Below are positions 12,201 to 21,662 of a DNA stretch of 64,000 nt, one piece after another. Origin of the DNA: Armigeres subalbatus (Eukaryota; Arthropoda; Insecta; Diptera; Culicidae). Numbering within the stretch: the first letter of the stretch is position 1; every line of letters starts with the position of its first letter. Both the position numbers and the translations under genes were made by a program. Below the pieces are notes generated by a model, which was not told the DNA's origin, ran no database searches, and saw only the letters and a list, made by a program, of their open reading frames with translations. Location: assembly GCF_024139115.2 (NCBI RefSeq), contig NC_085139.1:68925203-68989202 (forward strand). Direction: 5' to 3'.

Positions 12201-12486
12201 AACCATCCATCGTTCACACCGCAAAAATCGGAAGACTGCGGTGGGCCGGGCATGTAGCCAGAATGTCGGACAGTAATCCGGTGAAAATGGTTCTCGACAG
12301 CGATCCGACGGGAACAAGAAGGCGAGGTGCACAGCGGGCAAGGTGGATCGATCAGGTGGAGGACGACTTGCGGATCCTCCGCAGACTGCGTGGTTGGCGA
12401 AGTGCAGCCATGAACCGAGCTGAATGGAGAAGTCTTTTATGTGCAACACAGGCCACTCCGGCCTTAGTCTGATGATAAATAAAAAA
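9206..12486 (+). mobile_element. RTE-type (JAM-like) non-LTR retrotransposon, apparently full length
   Basis: A single-ORF LINE with a short leader (from about 9206, CTTGACGATCCCTCC), an intact endonuclease-RT frame (9431-12472) and a very short AT-rich tail right after the stop (TGATGATAAATAAAAAATA). One ORF with an APE-type endonuclease, no ORF1 and almost no 3'UTR fits the RTE group. JAM1 is a known Aedes member, but assignment to it is inference. The 5' boundary is approximate because a scrap of a related copy lies immediately upstream. A minus-strand piece of the same family lies at 47605-47893. Confidence 0.8.
9431..12472 (+). CDS. Endonuclease-reverse transcriptase (RTE-type ORF2), intact
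   Basis: This 1013-residue protein would nick target DNA and reverse transcribe its own RNA at the nick. The N-terminal APE-like endonuclease (about residues 35-285) shows GTWN (41-44), the LQE glutamate (about 72), GDMNAQ (178-183), NQIDHVLI (245-252) and SDH (273-275). The RT (about 500-800) shows the FIDF box with Asp648, RRGLRQGDGLS and FADD with Asp747/Asp748. The C-terminus has the RxRWAGHVARM and RRGAQRARWIDQVEDDL stretches typical of RTE-like proteins. All the key catalytic residues I can recognise are present and there is no internal stop. The first ATG is used, but a start further in at the endonuclease is not excluded. This is the only intact transposon frame in the window. Confidence 0.88.
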   Translation: MRRPNKPPRKPIITNNIRDNATRYNRQGPRRRIQDHDWKLGTWNCKSLGFAGCDRIIYDELHPRNFDVVALQEICWTGQKVWKSGHRAATFYQSCGTTNELGTGFIVLGKMRQRVIGWQPINARMCKLRIKGRFFNYSIINVHCPHEGRPDDEKEAFYAQLEQTYDGCPLRDVKIVIGDMNAQVGREEMYRPVIGPDSLHTVSNDNGQRCINFAASRGMVVRSTFFPRKNIHKATWKSPNQETENQIDHVLIDGKFFSDITNVRTYRSANIESDHYLVAVCLRSKLSTVYNTRRSRTPRLNIGRLRDGRLAQEYAQQLEVALPTEEQLGAASLEDGWRDIRSAIGSTATAALGTVPPDQRNDWYDGECEQLVEEKNAAWARLLQHRTRANEARYKQARNRQNSIFRRKKRQQEDRDREETEQLYRVNNTRKFYEKLNRSRKGHVPQPDMCKDINGNLLTNEREVIQRWRQHYEEHLNGYVADEDGGMVMDLGERAQDIIFPAPDLQEIQEEIGRLKNNKAPGVDQLPGELFKHGGEALARALHWVITKIWEEEVLPQEWMEGVVCPIYKKGDKLDCSNYRAITLLNAAYKVLSQILCRRLAPTAREFVGQYQAGFMGERSTTDQVFAIRQVLQKCREYNVPTHHLFIDFKAAYDTIDRDQLWQLMHEHGFPDKLIRLIKATMDRVMCVVRVSGAFSSPFETRRGLRQGDGLSCLLFNIALEGVIRRAGIDTSGMIFTKSVQLFGFADDIDIMARNFERMEEAYIRLKSEAKRIGLVINTSKTKYMIGRGSREVNVSHPPRVSIGGDEIEVAEEFVYLGSLVTADNDTSREIRRRIVAGNRTYFGLRKTLRSNRVRRRTKLTIHKTLIRPVVLYGHETWTMLVEDQRALGVFERKVLRTIYGGLQMADGTWRRRMNHELHQLLGEPSIVHTAKIGRLRWAGHVARMSDSNPVKMVLDSDPTGTRRRGAQRARWIDQVEDDLRILRRLRGWRSAAMNRAEWRSLLCATQATPALV

Positions 12487-12492
12487 TACTAA

Positions 12493-12665
12493 TTTACACG
12501 AAATACAACCTTTGAATTAATTTATGCTCTGATGCAAGATGGCAAATTCTTATTTTGAAATGTTTTAAAATAAAATAAGTAATGATTTCAAAGGGAATGG
12601 CGGCTTTGGCAGGTGTTGATCTAAAGTTGTCACTTGTCAGGGTTTTTTTAAGTGCTAACATTTGG
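12493..12665 (+). repeat. Direct repeat copy B downstream of RTE-type LINE
   Basis: Partner of the copy at 8876-9028, in the same orientation. It begins within 25 bp of the LINE stop codon. It carries a few small insertions relative to copy A. The divergence is larger than expected for a target duplication of a LINE whose frame is still open. Confidence 0.7.
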
Positions 12666-13357
12666 CCATAACCACAATTTTGAATACACCTAACTATTTG
12701 GGGCGAAGTTTGACATTTTTTGGTCCTAAAAAAACCTTAAAACTGATTACCAGGGAACCAATATTCGAGCAACGCCTAACAATATACCCTTTGTCATCAA
12801 TCGAGTTTGTTACTGACAAACGCACTTCGCACCAAGCCTTTATCAGAACCTGAACACAATATGCTAAGAATGATTTGCCGTGCATGCTCTGATATTTCCG
12901 GGAATACGATGCTATTTTTGAAATCGGAGTGAGATTGTCGAATGTTTCCATAACAGCAAAAACTACGATAGCATGAAACCGAAATTTGCTGTAGAGATAG
13001 TGCACAATAACGGGATGAAAAGTTAGCAACAAAATTGTCCTCTTTTTTGTTGCTGACAAAATTTTTCGGATTTTTGTCATTATTATCTCCGACAAAAACA
13101 AAGCTTTGTCGTTGGTTCTCTTTTGTCGCTTGTTTCGCATTCGCATCCAAGAAAAATTGATTACTTGCTGATTACAGATCGAAAACTGCCTAACCTTCAT
13201 TTATTCTACTTCCTTAGTATATAGACTATAGACTGTTTAGAAATAATCAAGGAAAAATAATATATTCCAAGCAAATACAGCTCGTCACTTCTTTTCTTTT
13301 GTAACTACATTAAATTTTATTTTTAAAAATCTAATTGGTCTTTTTTTAACTATAAAT
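12666..13357. other. Unassigned AT-rich sequence
   Basis: A minus-strand frame of 168 residues (12694-13200) overlaps another of 117 residues (12797-13150). Neither shows a motif or composition that I can tie to a family, and long chance frames are common in this window. No gene is claimed. Confidence 0.35.
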
Positions 13358-13520
13358 TTGCTAATTATCTAATACATGCATTCATCTCTTAGACTAGGTG
13401 TTCCGTGTTTTCTTAACACACTATCATCCTTATTTGCTATGTTACAGTTTTAGTTATTATTAATACATTTCAATTGCCTCTGGCAGTTAGAATTTTTCCT
13501 CTGGTTGGATTGAACCATGT
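13358..13520 (-). repeat. Jockey/Juan-like LINE 3'UTR, second copy
   Basis: About 163 bp nearly identical to 13979-14140 in the same orientation. The other copy directly follows a jockey-like RT end on the minus strand, so this is its 3'UTR. The two copies differ by a 2-bp deletion and a few substitutions. They flank a 458-bp unrelated insert. Confidence 0.8.
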
Positions 13521-13978
13521 TTTTTTTTCTTGAGCAAGGGTAAACGGAAATCTGCAACCAGACACCTGAGGATGTAACTCAGGTAGTGTGGGGATGGGTA
13601 TGTCATGTAACTCTTACCCGACCCACTAAAACCAAAACCCTTTCGCCAGTCCGTGCCGCAATTAAGCAATTAAGCAATACATCAGGGGGGACTATTGAGA
13701 ACGCTCACGCCTATGCTAACGCACTTGACGTTAATACACACAATATCGACTTCAAGGGTGGCTACCTCACCACCCGTCGATCGCAAGCAATGATAGTAAC
13801 CTAGCGGTCCGTATCATAATCTCACGTTGGAGACGAGCACCCCGACAACAACCACCGCGCGTGAAACGCAATGACCTCTATATCTACATACTGAGGTCCC
13901 CGCAGCCCACCCGCGACTGTGTTCACTGCATCACAAGTGCCTTTACTACACTCGTTTTCTTTTTTTAGGTACTAATTT
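13521..13978 (-). mobile_element. LINE 3'-end-like insert with poly(A), between duplicated 3'UTRs
   Basis: On the minus strand this segment ends in an A-run (the T-run at 13521-13528), as retroposed 3' ends do. The body is GC-richer than its flanks and has no long frame. I do not recognise the family. It is bracketed by direct repeats of about 160 bp, an unusual arrangement for retroposition. Confidence 0.45.
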
Positions 13979-14140
13979 TATTTGCTAATTATCTAATACA
14001 TGCATTCATCTCTTAGACTAGGTGTTCCGTGTTTTCTTAACACTATCATCCTTATTTGCTATGTTATATTTTTAGTTATTATTAATACATTTCAATTGCC
14101 TCTGGCAGTTAGAATTTTTCCTCTGGTTGAATTGAACCAT
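13979..14140 (-). repeat. Jockey/Juan-like LINE 3'UTR, first copy
   Basis: Continuous with the jockey-like coding remnant at 14141-14550 on the minus strand. It is the parent of, or a sibling to, the copy at 13358-13520. Confidence 0.75.
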
Positions 14141-14550
14141 GTAGGAATTACAATGTTTTCAACTTAAACTAATCTTAACCTATTTTATACTAAAGGTACA
14201 AGGAGCTAATTGTTGCAATAGAAGATTGCAACGATTTTTGTCTAAAATTGGAAATTATTTTGTTGGACATTTGTTGCAATGTCTCAATATTAGAAATTCT
14301 ATGAAGTTCATTGGTACTATACCACGGAGGCAACTTCAGAATCATTTTCAAAATTTTATTTTGAATCCTCTGAAGTGCCTTCAGCCCTTACAGGTAATCT
14401 ATCAGATTTAGAATTCTGATAGTTCACCTGCAGTGAGCGATCTGATAAATAATTTTGGATCAGTTTAATGATGTACAGAGGAAAATTAAAATTCATCAAT
14501 TTTACAATCAAACCTTCATGCCAAACACTGTCAATACTGCACTCGTTGGT
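14141..14550 (-). pseudogene. Jockey/Juan-like RT remnant with internal deletion
   Basis: On the minus strand, 14550 to about 14390 encodes the RT segment SVWHEGLIVKL...LIQNYLSDRS up to VRA, just before the GVPQGS box. The sequence then jumps, in a different frame, to LQRIQNKILKMILKLPPWY and the IETLQQMS end of the protein (to about 14160). The catalytic core, including the YADD box, is deleted in between. The 3'UTR follows. It joins the end of an R1 remnant near 14550. Confidence 0.75.
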
Positions 14551-15181
14551 TTTGTTCAAGACACCACCACCACTGCAGTTTCGAGATAATCTGTTGAGAT
14601 GCTGTGTTCACCGCATTCCATATACCTTCCTCCCGGCACATCCTCTCGACGAGGTTGTCCGGGGTTGTATCCATACCACTAATAAGCAGCATGGCATTGC
14701 GTTCTACCTCGAATCGCGGGCATGCGAACATCACATGCTCGGCCGATTCTACCTCACCTACACATCCAGGACACTCCGCAGAGTCTGCGAAGCCAAACCT
14801 GTGTAGGGATTTTTTAAAGCAACCATGTTCAGACAACACCTGTGTTAGGTGGAAGTTGACTTGACCTTGCTTCCTATCAACCCAGTTAGACACTTCCGAA
14901 ATTAGTCTGTGGGTCCAACGACCTTTGACTGCGGTGTCCCATGCTCTTTGCCATTTAAGCAACGAGGCTGCTCTCTTCACACGTCGCACTTGCACCGAAT
15001 CCCTTTCGTTGTAGCACTCCACATCTTCCTCTAGGAGTATGTCAATCGGCATCATTCCAGCTATAACGCACACCGCCTCATATGATATGGTGCGATATGC
15101 GCTCGCGACAAGTAGGCACATCAGCCGGTGTGCTCTGATCAATTTTTTACATTGTACTCGGCCTTTAGTGCTACGGCCCAT
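14531..15181 (-). pseudogene. R1-clade LINE ORF2, C-terminal domain
   Basis: The 216-residue frame covers the end of an R1-type ORF2: VNFHLTQVLSEHGCF, then the cluster ECPGC...ESAEHVMFACPRF, then LVERMCREEGIWNAV. In R1 elements this Cys/His-rich end follows the RT thumb. It overlaps the RT frame (15139-15864) in another frame, so a frameshift separates them. The last few residues run into jockey-like sequence. The same region of another family member occurs on the plus strand at 23300-23560. Confidence 0.85.
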
Positions 15182-15864
15182 GCCGGTACGCCATAGCGGA
15201 TGATAGACAATGCTACGCCAGCTATCAGCCTACGCACTTGACTATGCACCGCCGATCTGTTTGACACCATTCGTGATAAAGTTTTTATCGCCAATGAAGC
15301 CCGCTGACATGCATAATCGACGTGGCTCGTAAAATTGAGCTTATCGTCGATCATCACGCCCAGATGCTTGAGAGACCTCACGGATTTAACTGTGCAGGTC
15401 CCTACTGTTATCCTCGCTTGCTGCAACCCATGGCGGTTATGCACTACCACTACTTTCGACTTGTGGTGTGCAAGGGACAACCGTCTCGAGTTGAGCCATT
15501 CCTCCACTCTGCCAATCGCGTATGAAGCCTTCAGTCTGACTTCATCGAGAGTGTCACCTGCTACTTCCAGCATTACGTCATCCGCGAAACCTTCAATCTT
15601 CACACCGGCCGGGAGACTTAAGCGTAATACTCCGTCGTACATAATATTCCACAGAACCGGTTCGAGGATCGATCCCTGTGGAACACCCGCAGACACTACG
15701 ATCGACTTTTGACCAGCATCCGTGTCGTAAACCAGCACCCTGTTCTGAAAATAACTTTTCAGTATCCTGCACAGGTAATCCGGAACTCCCAATCGGTGCA
15801 GGGAGTCAGCAATTGCTGCCCAGCTAGCATTGTTAAACGCGTTTTTTACATCAAGTGTAATCAA
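15139..15864 (-). pseudogene. R1-clade LINE reverse transcriptase core
   Basis: The 241-residue frame holds the RT fingers and palm: LDVKNAFN (first Asp), AGVPQGSILEPVLWN and GFADDVML (catalytic FADD), then the LKHLGVMIDD motif. All catalytic residues in this part are intact, but the frame is broken on both sides. Upstream on the minus strand (15865-16045) the linker with an LNKAPA box continues until the Transib insertion at 16046. Confidence 0.88.
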
Positions 15865-16045
15865 CGCGCAGTACCTAATACCTCTTCTGTTTAAACCTCC
15901 CGCTATATTGGCCGTATCCGTTACCGCTCGAATTGCTTCGATGGTAGACTGGTTGCTGGCGCCTTATTGAGCATAAGTTTTCTTGCGGCTACGATAAGCT
16001 CTTCGTTAGTCGCTAGCGGTACCACGTCAACTGACTCGTACGGTG

Positions 16046-16083
16046 CACAGAAGGACCAATCTTCAAAAAGACTGTCAAAAACC
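16046..16083 (+). promoter_or_regulatory. Transib left terminus, RSS-like
   Basis: Heptamer CACAGAA (16046-16052), 22-bp spacer, then TCAAAAACC (16075-16083). The latter matches the vertebrate recombination signal nonamer ACAAAAACC at 8 of 9 positions. This is the presumed transposase binding and cleavage site. The resemblance of Transib ends to the 23-RSS is established for the family. Measuring it here is direct observation. Confidence 0.8.
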
Positions 16084-16756
16084 ATTTTTTCAAAGTGACC
16101 CAAATTATACACTAAGGTCACGGATTGTTAGTAGAATACCTGACGATGATGTAAACACAAGTTTGAGTCGTTTGAATCGGATGGATCTTAGGTTTACAGT
16201 CAATGCAAGTTAAGCATGTTATCGTTTTTCAATTCTGTCGATCTTTGTAACATTTATCTTGTTGGTTCAATATGCTGACCACAACCTATACATCAATCAA
16301 ACCTATCATATTTGACATCATTTCAAAGTGCAATCTGGAAACTAATAAATCCACACTTAAAAGTACGAAAATTATTTATGATCGTGTTGAAAGCACCCTG
16401 TCTTCATAAGGTATAAAATTATTAAGGAATTATATATTTTCAATATTGATTGTGAAATTCGAAAGGGTACCCATCGGTACCCATCAATGAAATTTACACT
16501 GTAGCTTCATTTTTTTTTGTCAGGAATTCGATCCTGCAGAGATTAGGTTCCGCTACCCTCCGCCCGCTTAGTTATTGCGGTTTTATTGGCGGTGTTCCTT
16601 TCGCCCTTCCCAAAAAATTTTTACAAGTACACCAACATGCAATACGTTTTTATCTCTCTCACTACTTCTCATTCGTCACTAAGCAACTTGTAACATCAGC
16701 TGATACCATTTGGTGTTGTCTTACGCGTAGTCGAGTTAGGGAAGTCACACAGGATC

Positions 16757-18798
16757 ATGAGTTCTTACAGGCCTCTTCGATCTGAACTTTTCAAAATATG
16801 GATGGAGAAAGTAGGACAAACTAAGGACATCCGATGTTCCTTTGTGATGGATCATGTGAAGTCAAAATGGATCATTTCTGGAGAGGATTTTACGGTAAGG
16901 ATGAGAAAGAATGTCTCAAGGTTTTGCAGTCTGTTGGATAAGCGTTGGCGAATTGCTAAAAGTGCAGCGAGCTTTGTGAGTCTTAACAAAAAAAAACAAA
17001 CGTCGGAGGATTAAACCGCTGCGAGAACTGGGATCTTCAAGAGAACTATCTTTTGCAGCTCAGATGAATGCGAGGAGTGAGGGAAGGGAGGACATAGCGA
17101 AACTGATTACGGAAATAATCGAAACAACTCCGAAGCTCGCATCTCATATAAGGGGAGCTTGGAAATCAGCAGGTAGGCACATGCCTGTAGTCACAATGAC
17201 CGAGGATGAAGGGCTTTCATTTTTTATCGAAGGTGATTATTCGAAAGAAAATTGGCTGTTGTTGCGAAGTAAATCCAAACAATGTAACATACAGAACGTG
17301 TTCCCCTCGTACAAAAGGATTTCCGTTGCTCGTCAACGTTGCATACCCGATAATATTACCATAAGTGAGACTAATGCACAGGTCAAACTCCAGAGTTTGG
17401 TAGTTCATACGGCAATGAGAATATTATGCCTTATAGATCAAGTGTCGTGGGAGCTTACTGAGGCGGAACTTCAAGATTTGGAATTGATAATGAAGTGGGG
17501 ATTCGATGGTACATCCGGTTTATCAAACTACAAACAAAAGTTTGAAAATGCATTCGACGATGATAGTTCAATTTTTTTTTACCTCAGTAGTTCCTCTTCA
17601 GCTAAGAGATAGTTGTAACGCAGAAAAAGTGCTTTGGCAAAACAATAAACCTTCGCCGACCAGGCTTTGCAGGCCCGTGAGAATCCAGTTTGCAAAAGAG
17701 TCCGTTGATCTCATCTTGAAAGAGCAGCACTATGTTGAAAGACAAATTGCTGAACTGCAGTCCACTGTCTTAGAAAACTCCGAAAAATCCAGAATTGCCG
17801 TAAAACATAAACTAGTCTGCACGATGATCGATGGAAAAGTTTGCAGTGCTCTTACTGGACTATCATGCCAAAGTTGTTTCGTCTGTGGAGCATCTCCCAA
17901 ACTATTCAACAACATTGACGCAATGATATATAGACCCGTTAATCGAACAACATTCCGGTTGCACATATCAGGTAAGTTATTGTATGAACAAAATTACACA
18001 AAATGAAGTCTTGATATCATAATTAGGTCAATGGAATGTCTTCTCCATGTCGCGTATCGACTAGAAGTGAAGACATGGCAAGTAAAGACACCGATTGATA
18101 AAGAAAAAGTTGCTGCAAGAAAAAAAAAAAGATACAGCAAGATTTTCGCTAGCTCACTGGATTGCTTATTGATGTTCCTAAACAGGGCTCGGGAACTACA
18201 AACGACGGCAATACGGCCCGTAGATTTTTCAAAAATTCTGAGCTAACTGCCAAAATTACTGGAATTGATCGAGAAGTTATTGAGAAACTTTCCACCATTC
18301 TCGCTGTATTGGCGAGTGGACGCAGTATTGACATAGAGGCGTTTCGCGTGTTTTGTATTAGCACAGCAAAAACATTTGTTAATTATTATGGATGGTATTA
18401 TATGCCATCTTCATTGCACAGGATTCTAATCCACGGTGCAGATATTGTGGAAGCAGCGATACTCCCTATCGGTACATTATCGGAGAAGCCGCAAGAATGT
18501 CGGAACAAGGATATTAAAAGGTTCAGAGAGCATCGATCACGCATGTGTTCAAGGTAAAATTTCATCAATAACATTCACTCCTAACATACATATTTCAATA
18601 TATTTATTTAGGATTGCGACAAATACTGATGTATTCAACCGACTATTGGTCACATCAGATCCACTCATCTCATCAATGAGAAAACCTGCCCGAAAAACCA
18701 AACACCAGTTACCAGATTCAGCTGTGAAACTATTACTTATGGAATCATGTGCAGAAAGCAGCACATCGGACGAAAGTGATTTTGATGAAATTAAATAA
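16757..18798 (+). pseudogene. Transib (RAG1-core-like) transposase, decayed
   Basis: Pieces in successive frames give a near-complete RAG1-related DDE transposase. They are 16757-17014, 17064-17612, 17580-18006, 18031-18160, 18162-18557 and 18612-18798. First catalytic Asp lies in KWGFDGTSG (codon 17505-17507), second in MIDGKVCSALTG (17830-17832), and the Glu in EKPQECRNKD (18495-18497). A Cys pair (SCFVCGAS) and YYMPSSLHRILIHGADI fit the zinc-binding part of the core. Breaks fall at homopolymers: A-run 16988-16996, T-run near 17570 and A-run near 18121. A 58-nt GT-AG intron (18554-18611) keeps the frame. A similar GTAAGT...TTAG pair at 17972-18026 would need one more indel. Not functional as read. 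Confidence 0.9.
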
Positions 18799-19260
18799 TT
18801 CAGATTATTCAATGGACTGAATATTCACCTGCATTGTTTGTTACATTTTTTTTAATTTTTTTTTTGTTTTAGAATTGGATTATAAACATTTTATTATATA
18901 ACTTTATTTTAATATATTCGTAATGGAAAATACGAGAAAAATGTAAATTCTAATTATTTCTAGGGTTGGAAGCTATGTATAAAAAAAATCATAAATGGAG
19001 AAAAAGGGATTGAAAAATCCAGAAAAATCCCTTACGTTATTAGTGTACGGCCCCCTAACAATAATAGAATACATTCCTCCTTAGCACTGCAGTGAGGTTG
19101 GGTGAAAATCGGTAAAAAATCTAGCAGTCAATTGTCTGTGAAAGTGCTCATCGACCACTAACTAACGAGCCAGCATAGTCCCATTTGGGGATGTAATGCC
19201 AAGAAGATTTAGCATATGCTTAATGAAACAGCCCTTCCTGACCATTTTATGAGCTCCTAA
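18799..19260 (+). other. Transib 3' untranslated part with SINE remnant
   Basis: AT-rich, no frame. About 19085-19213 is a decayed Feilai-like SINE. Confidence 0.6.
19085..19213 (+). repeat. Decayed Feilai-like SINE inside Transib
   Basis: It retains the GTGCTCATCGA...CACTAAC stretch and the terminal GGGGATGTAATGCCAA block of the SINE at 1-256, with only a short AAGAAGA tail. No target duplication seen. Confidence 0.6.
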
Positions 19261-19298
19261 CATTTTTGACCGTCTTTTTTCAAATTGGTCCCACTGTG
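19261..19298 (-). promoter_or_regulatory. Transib right terminus, RSS-like
   Basis: Read on the minus strand: heptamer CACAGTG (19292-19298), identical to the canonical RSS heptamer, a 22-bp spacer, then TCAAAAATG (19261-19269). Spacing and A-run are the same as at the left end. Confidence 0.85.
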
Positions 19299-19348
19299 CG
19301 GTGTAGCGGGCCAGTCCGATGGTTCATGTCTCAGAAACAATCCATCTA

Positions 19349-20730
19349 AGGTACCCCGGGGCAAGTGAAAATACGGGGTAAGTGGGTACTATGGCTGCCG
19401 ATTAATCGGTGAACGTTTTTAATGATAACAATGTTCTAGAAATATGAAGCAGAACTATCGACGAATTCGGCTGACACAAAAATATTTGGAATCAAAACCA
19501 TTTGCGGCTCCATACTAATGGTATTATTTAATCATGACTTTAAACTACCGACAAAAGCTTTTACTTTTATTTTAATCCAATGGATTTCCAACAAAATAGT
19601 CGTTTCTTAATTCATCATTGATGTGGAGAGTGAATATTTTGAGCAATTAAATAATTGTGTGACATCGAAAACGATTTAAAAGTTTTGATTAAAGCCAAAA
19701 TCTGCAATTTTCACTTGCCCTTGAGTTTTAACATACATGGGGCAAGTGGGACATATTTAAACAACATTTTCGATAGAGCCATTTTACCTGTTTTTAAATT
19801 GATGTCTAGTGAAAAATAACTTCGACACTCATACATCATATGAATCTGAATCAAATGCAGTTGATATCATTGGTTTCGTTGTTAAGAAGTAGTGTACAGT
19901 TGATTAACCAAATCTGTATTTTACTTCCTGAAAATGATCTCCCTCATGAAAAAAAAAACAATGGTAATAACTATGCGAAATTTTCCGTTGACAGTGCAAA
20001 CAATCCATTTATTCTACAATAGATCAACAGGTTTTGTCTTGTGTTTTGCTATTTTTAAACTTCGCATCAGATTAACAGATTTTTAGATAAATAAAGTGCT
20101 TAAGACATAAAATGGCCATTTCGTTCTATTACAAATTTACAACACCGCTGAATAAAAACGTTCCTTTTGAAGTTCTCATTTATGTAATAATTTGTGTTCT
20201 AAACAGAGAAACATTCATTCGAAAAGTGATCAAAGATTTGCTTATTCTTTCCATCCAACACATTTGGTAAAAAAGTAAGCTAATGGAAAGCAGGCAACAG
20301 CCAATTAAACAGTAAACCGGCCGTTGTCTTGTTGTTATATTTGCTAACATTGTGATCCCTTTCTTTTTGCAAAAAAAAACAAAAGTCTGACAAGCAATAA
20401 ACCTCCATCCATGATCAGAAATACTACGATTCAGAAATTATATGAACATTTTAACTACATTCTTCAAATAAGGTACGTTCGACAGTATAAAGCAGAATAG
20501 GTCCCACTTGCCCCGTTTGAAGGGGTAAGTGGATCCCACAGGTAAATTTATTTATGTCACAAACAATATTTTTTGTAACTGAATAAATGGCTTACAACAC
20601 GTCTACACTTCAACAACGGAAGCATATAATGATGTATCCGTGGTTAATGTCCTGAAATAGTTTTCTAAGTATGCGTTAACAATTTTGCTGAACTAGCGTT
20701 TTTTTAAGTCCCACTTGCCCCGGGGTACCT
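19349..20730. mobile_element. TA-flanked non-autonomous DNA element in R1
   Basis: Perfect 19-bp terminal inverted repeats, AGGTACCCCGGGGCAAGTG, flanked by TA on each side (19347-19348, 20731-20732). The 1382-bp interior is AT-rich and has no transposase. The motif GGGGCAAGTGGGAC or its complement recurs inside (about 19739-19752, 20500-20514), as subterminal repeats. The TA duplication suggests a Tc1/mariner-like or other TA-targeting source, which is inference. R1 coding sequence resumes on both sides. Confidence 0.85.
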
Positions 20731-21512
20731 TACTATTCCGGCTAACAGCTCTGGGGATCTTTCAGGTGGTGTGCTATTGGCCCTAGACATCACTATCCTG
20801 TATGCATCTCCCCATGGGGTGTCATTCGCCATCCTGCACAGCTGTTCAAAGCAGGCTCGCTTGCTACATTTAATCTCGTAGTTCAGAGCTCTGCTTGCTG
20901 TCTGAAATACCCCACGTCTATCGAATCGCTCAGCGTCCGTTCTAGCACGTTGCAACCTTCGTTTAGCTCTAAGACAGGTTCTACGAAGATCTGCAATCGT
21001 GTCAGACCACCAGTACACTGGTTGTCGATTGCCTGGGGCTGGGTCTTCCTTGGCATCGCTATATCACAGGCACGTGTTAGTACCTCCGTTAGTTTGTTAC
21101 CGCTCAGTCCTGCAGTCCAACTTTCCCAGCGCAGCGCCTCCTCCAACAGTTCTTGATTGAACTGTGAGGTGCGCCATCCGGGATCAGAGCACAGCCCCTG
21201 ATGATCGCTAGAAGTATGACCCTCGTGGACCGTCCATCCTGTCTCTTCGGTCCATCGTGCGCTGCAGAAGGTGACGTCGATACATGAATCACCGCTCGGT
21301 TCTCTAAACGTTGGCACTTGACCTTCGTTCAGCAGAACTAAGTTCAATACCGCTAGTGTCTCTAGCAGGATATAACCTCTAGCGTTAGTGAACCTGGAAC
21401 CCCAGTCCACTGCCCACGCATTGAAGTCACCTGCTTCAACTACTGGTTTGAGGCCAGTTTGTTTCGCCGCAAGAATATCAACTACCCTCATGTACTGCTC
21501 TATACTCCACCG
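20731..21512 (-). pseudogene. R1-clade LINE ORF2, endonuclease end and linker
   Basis: The frame at 20883-21491 contains the APE endonuclease motifs EAGDFNAWAVDWGS, SCIDVTFCS and HTSSDHQGL of R1 elements. The linker with LRRTCLRAKRRLQRAR continues in a shifted frame (20704-21018). It ends where the TA element is inserted. A short R1 piece (19299-19348) lies between the TA element and Transib and continues the same protein. The upstream end, at about 21513, abuts a plus-strand R1. Confidence 0.85.
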
Positions 21513-21662
21513 GGATCATCGTCCCTAACCCCTAATCCCAAGGCGTCAAGCGACCCGTGCCGAGGGGATGCATGGCCAGGGGAGTGAAATAATAAGCTAG
21601 GCCTTTAACAGAGCCTGTGGTGCACCTGGGCACCCTCCACAGTAATTGTCCCTTACCGCGTC

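Larger units (their letters stand above)
16046..19298 (+). mobile_element. Transib DNA transposon inserted in R1
   Basis: Bounded by inverted termini CACAGAAGGACCAAT (left) and CACAGTGGGACCAAT (right, reverse complement) and by a 5-bp direct repeat CGGTG at 16041-16045 and 19299-19303. Five-base, GC-rich target duplications and CACAGTG-like ends are features of Transib. The 3253-bp element encodes a decayed RAG1-like transposase (16757-18798). A SINE remnant sits in its 3' part. The host sequence on both sides is the same minus-strand R1 element. Confidence 0.92.

Noticed and set aside
9611..12449. Many minus-strand frames of 60-171 residues opposite the RTE element.
   Set aside because: Shadows of the intact plus-strand frame; no motifs of their own.
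12694..13200. 168-residue minus-strand frame.
   Set aside because: No motif, AT-driven composition, and it overlaps another frame of similar length. Left as unassigned sequence.
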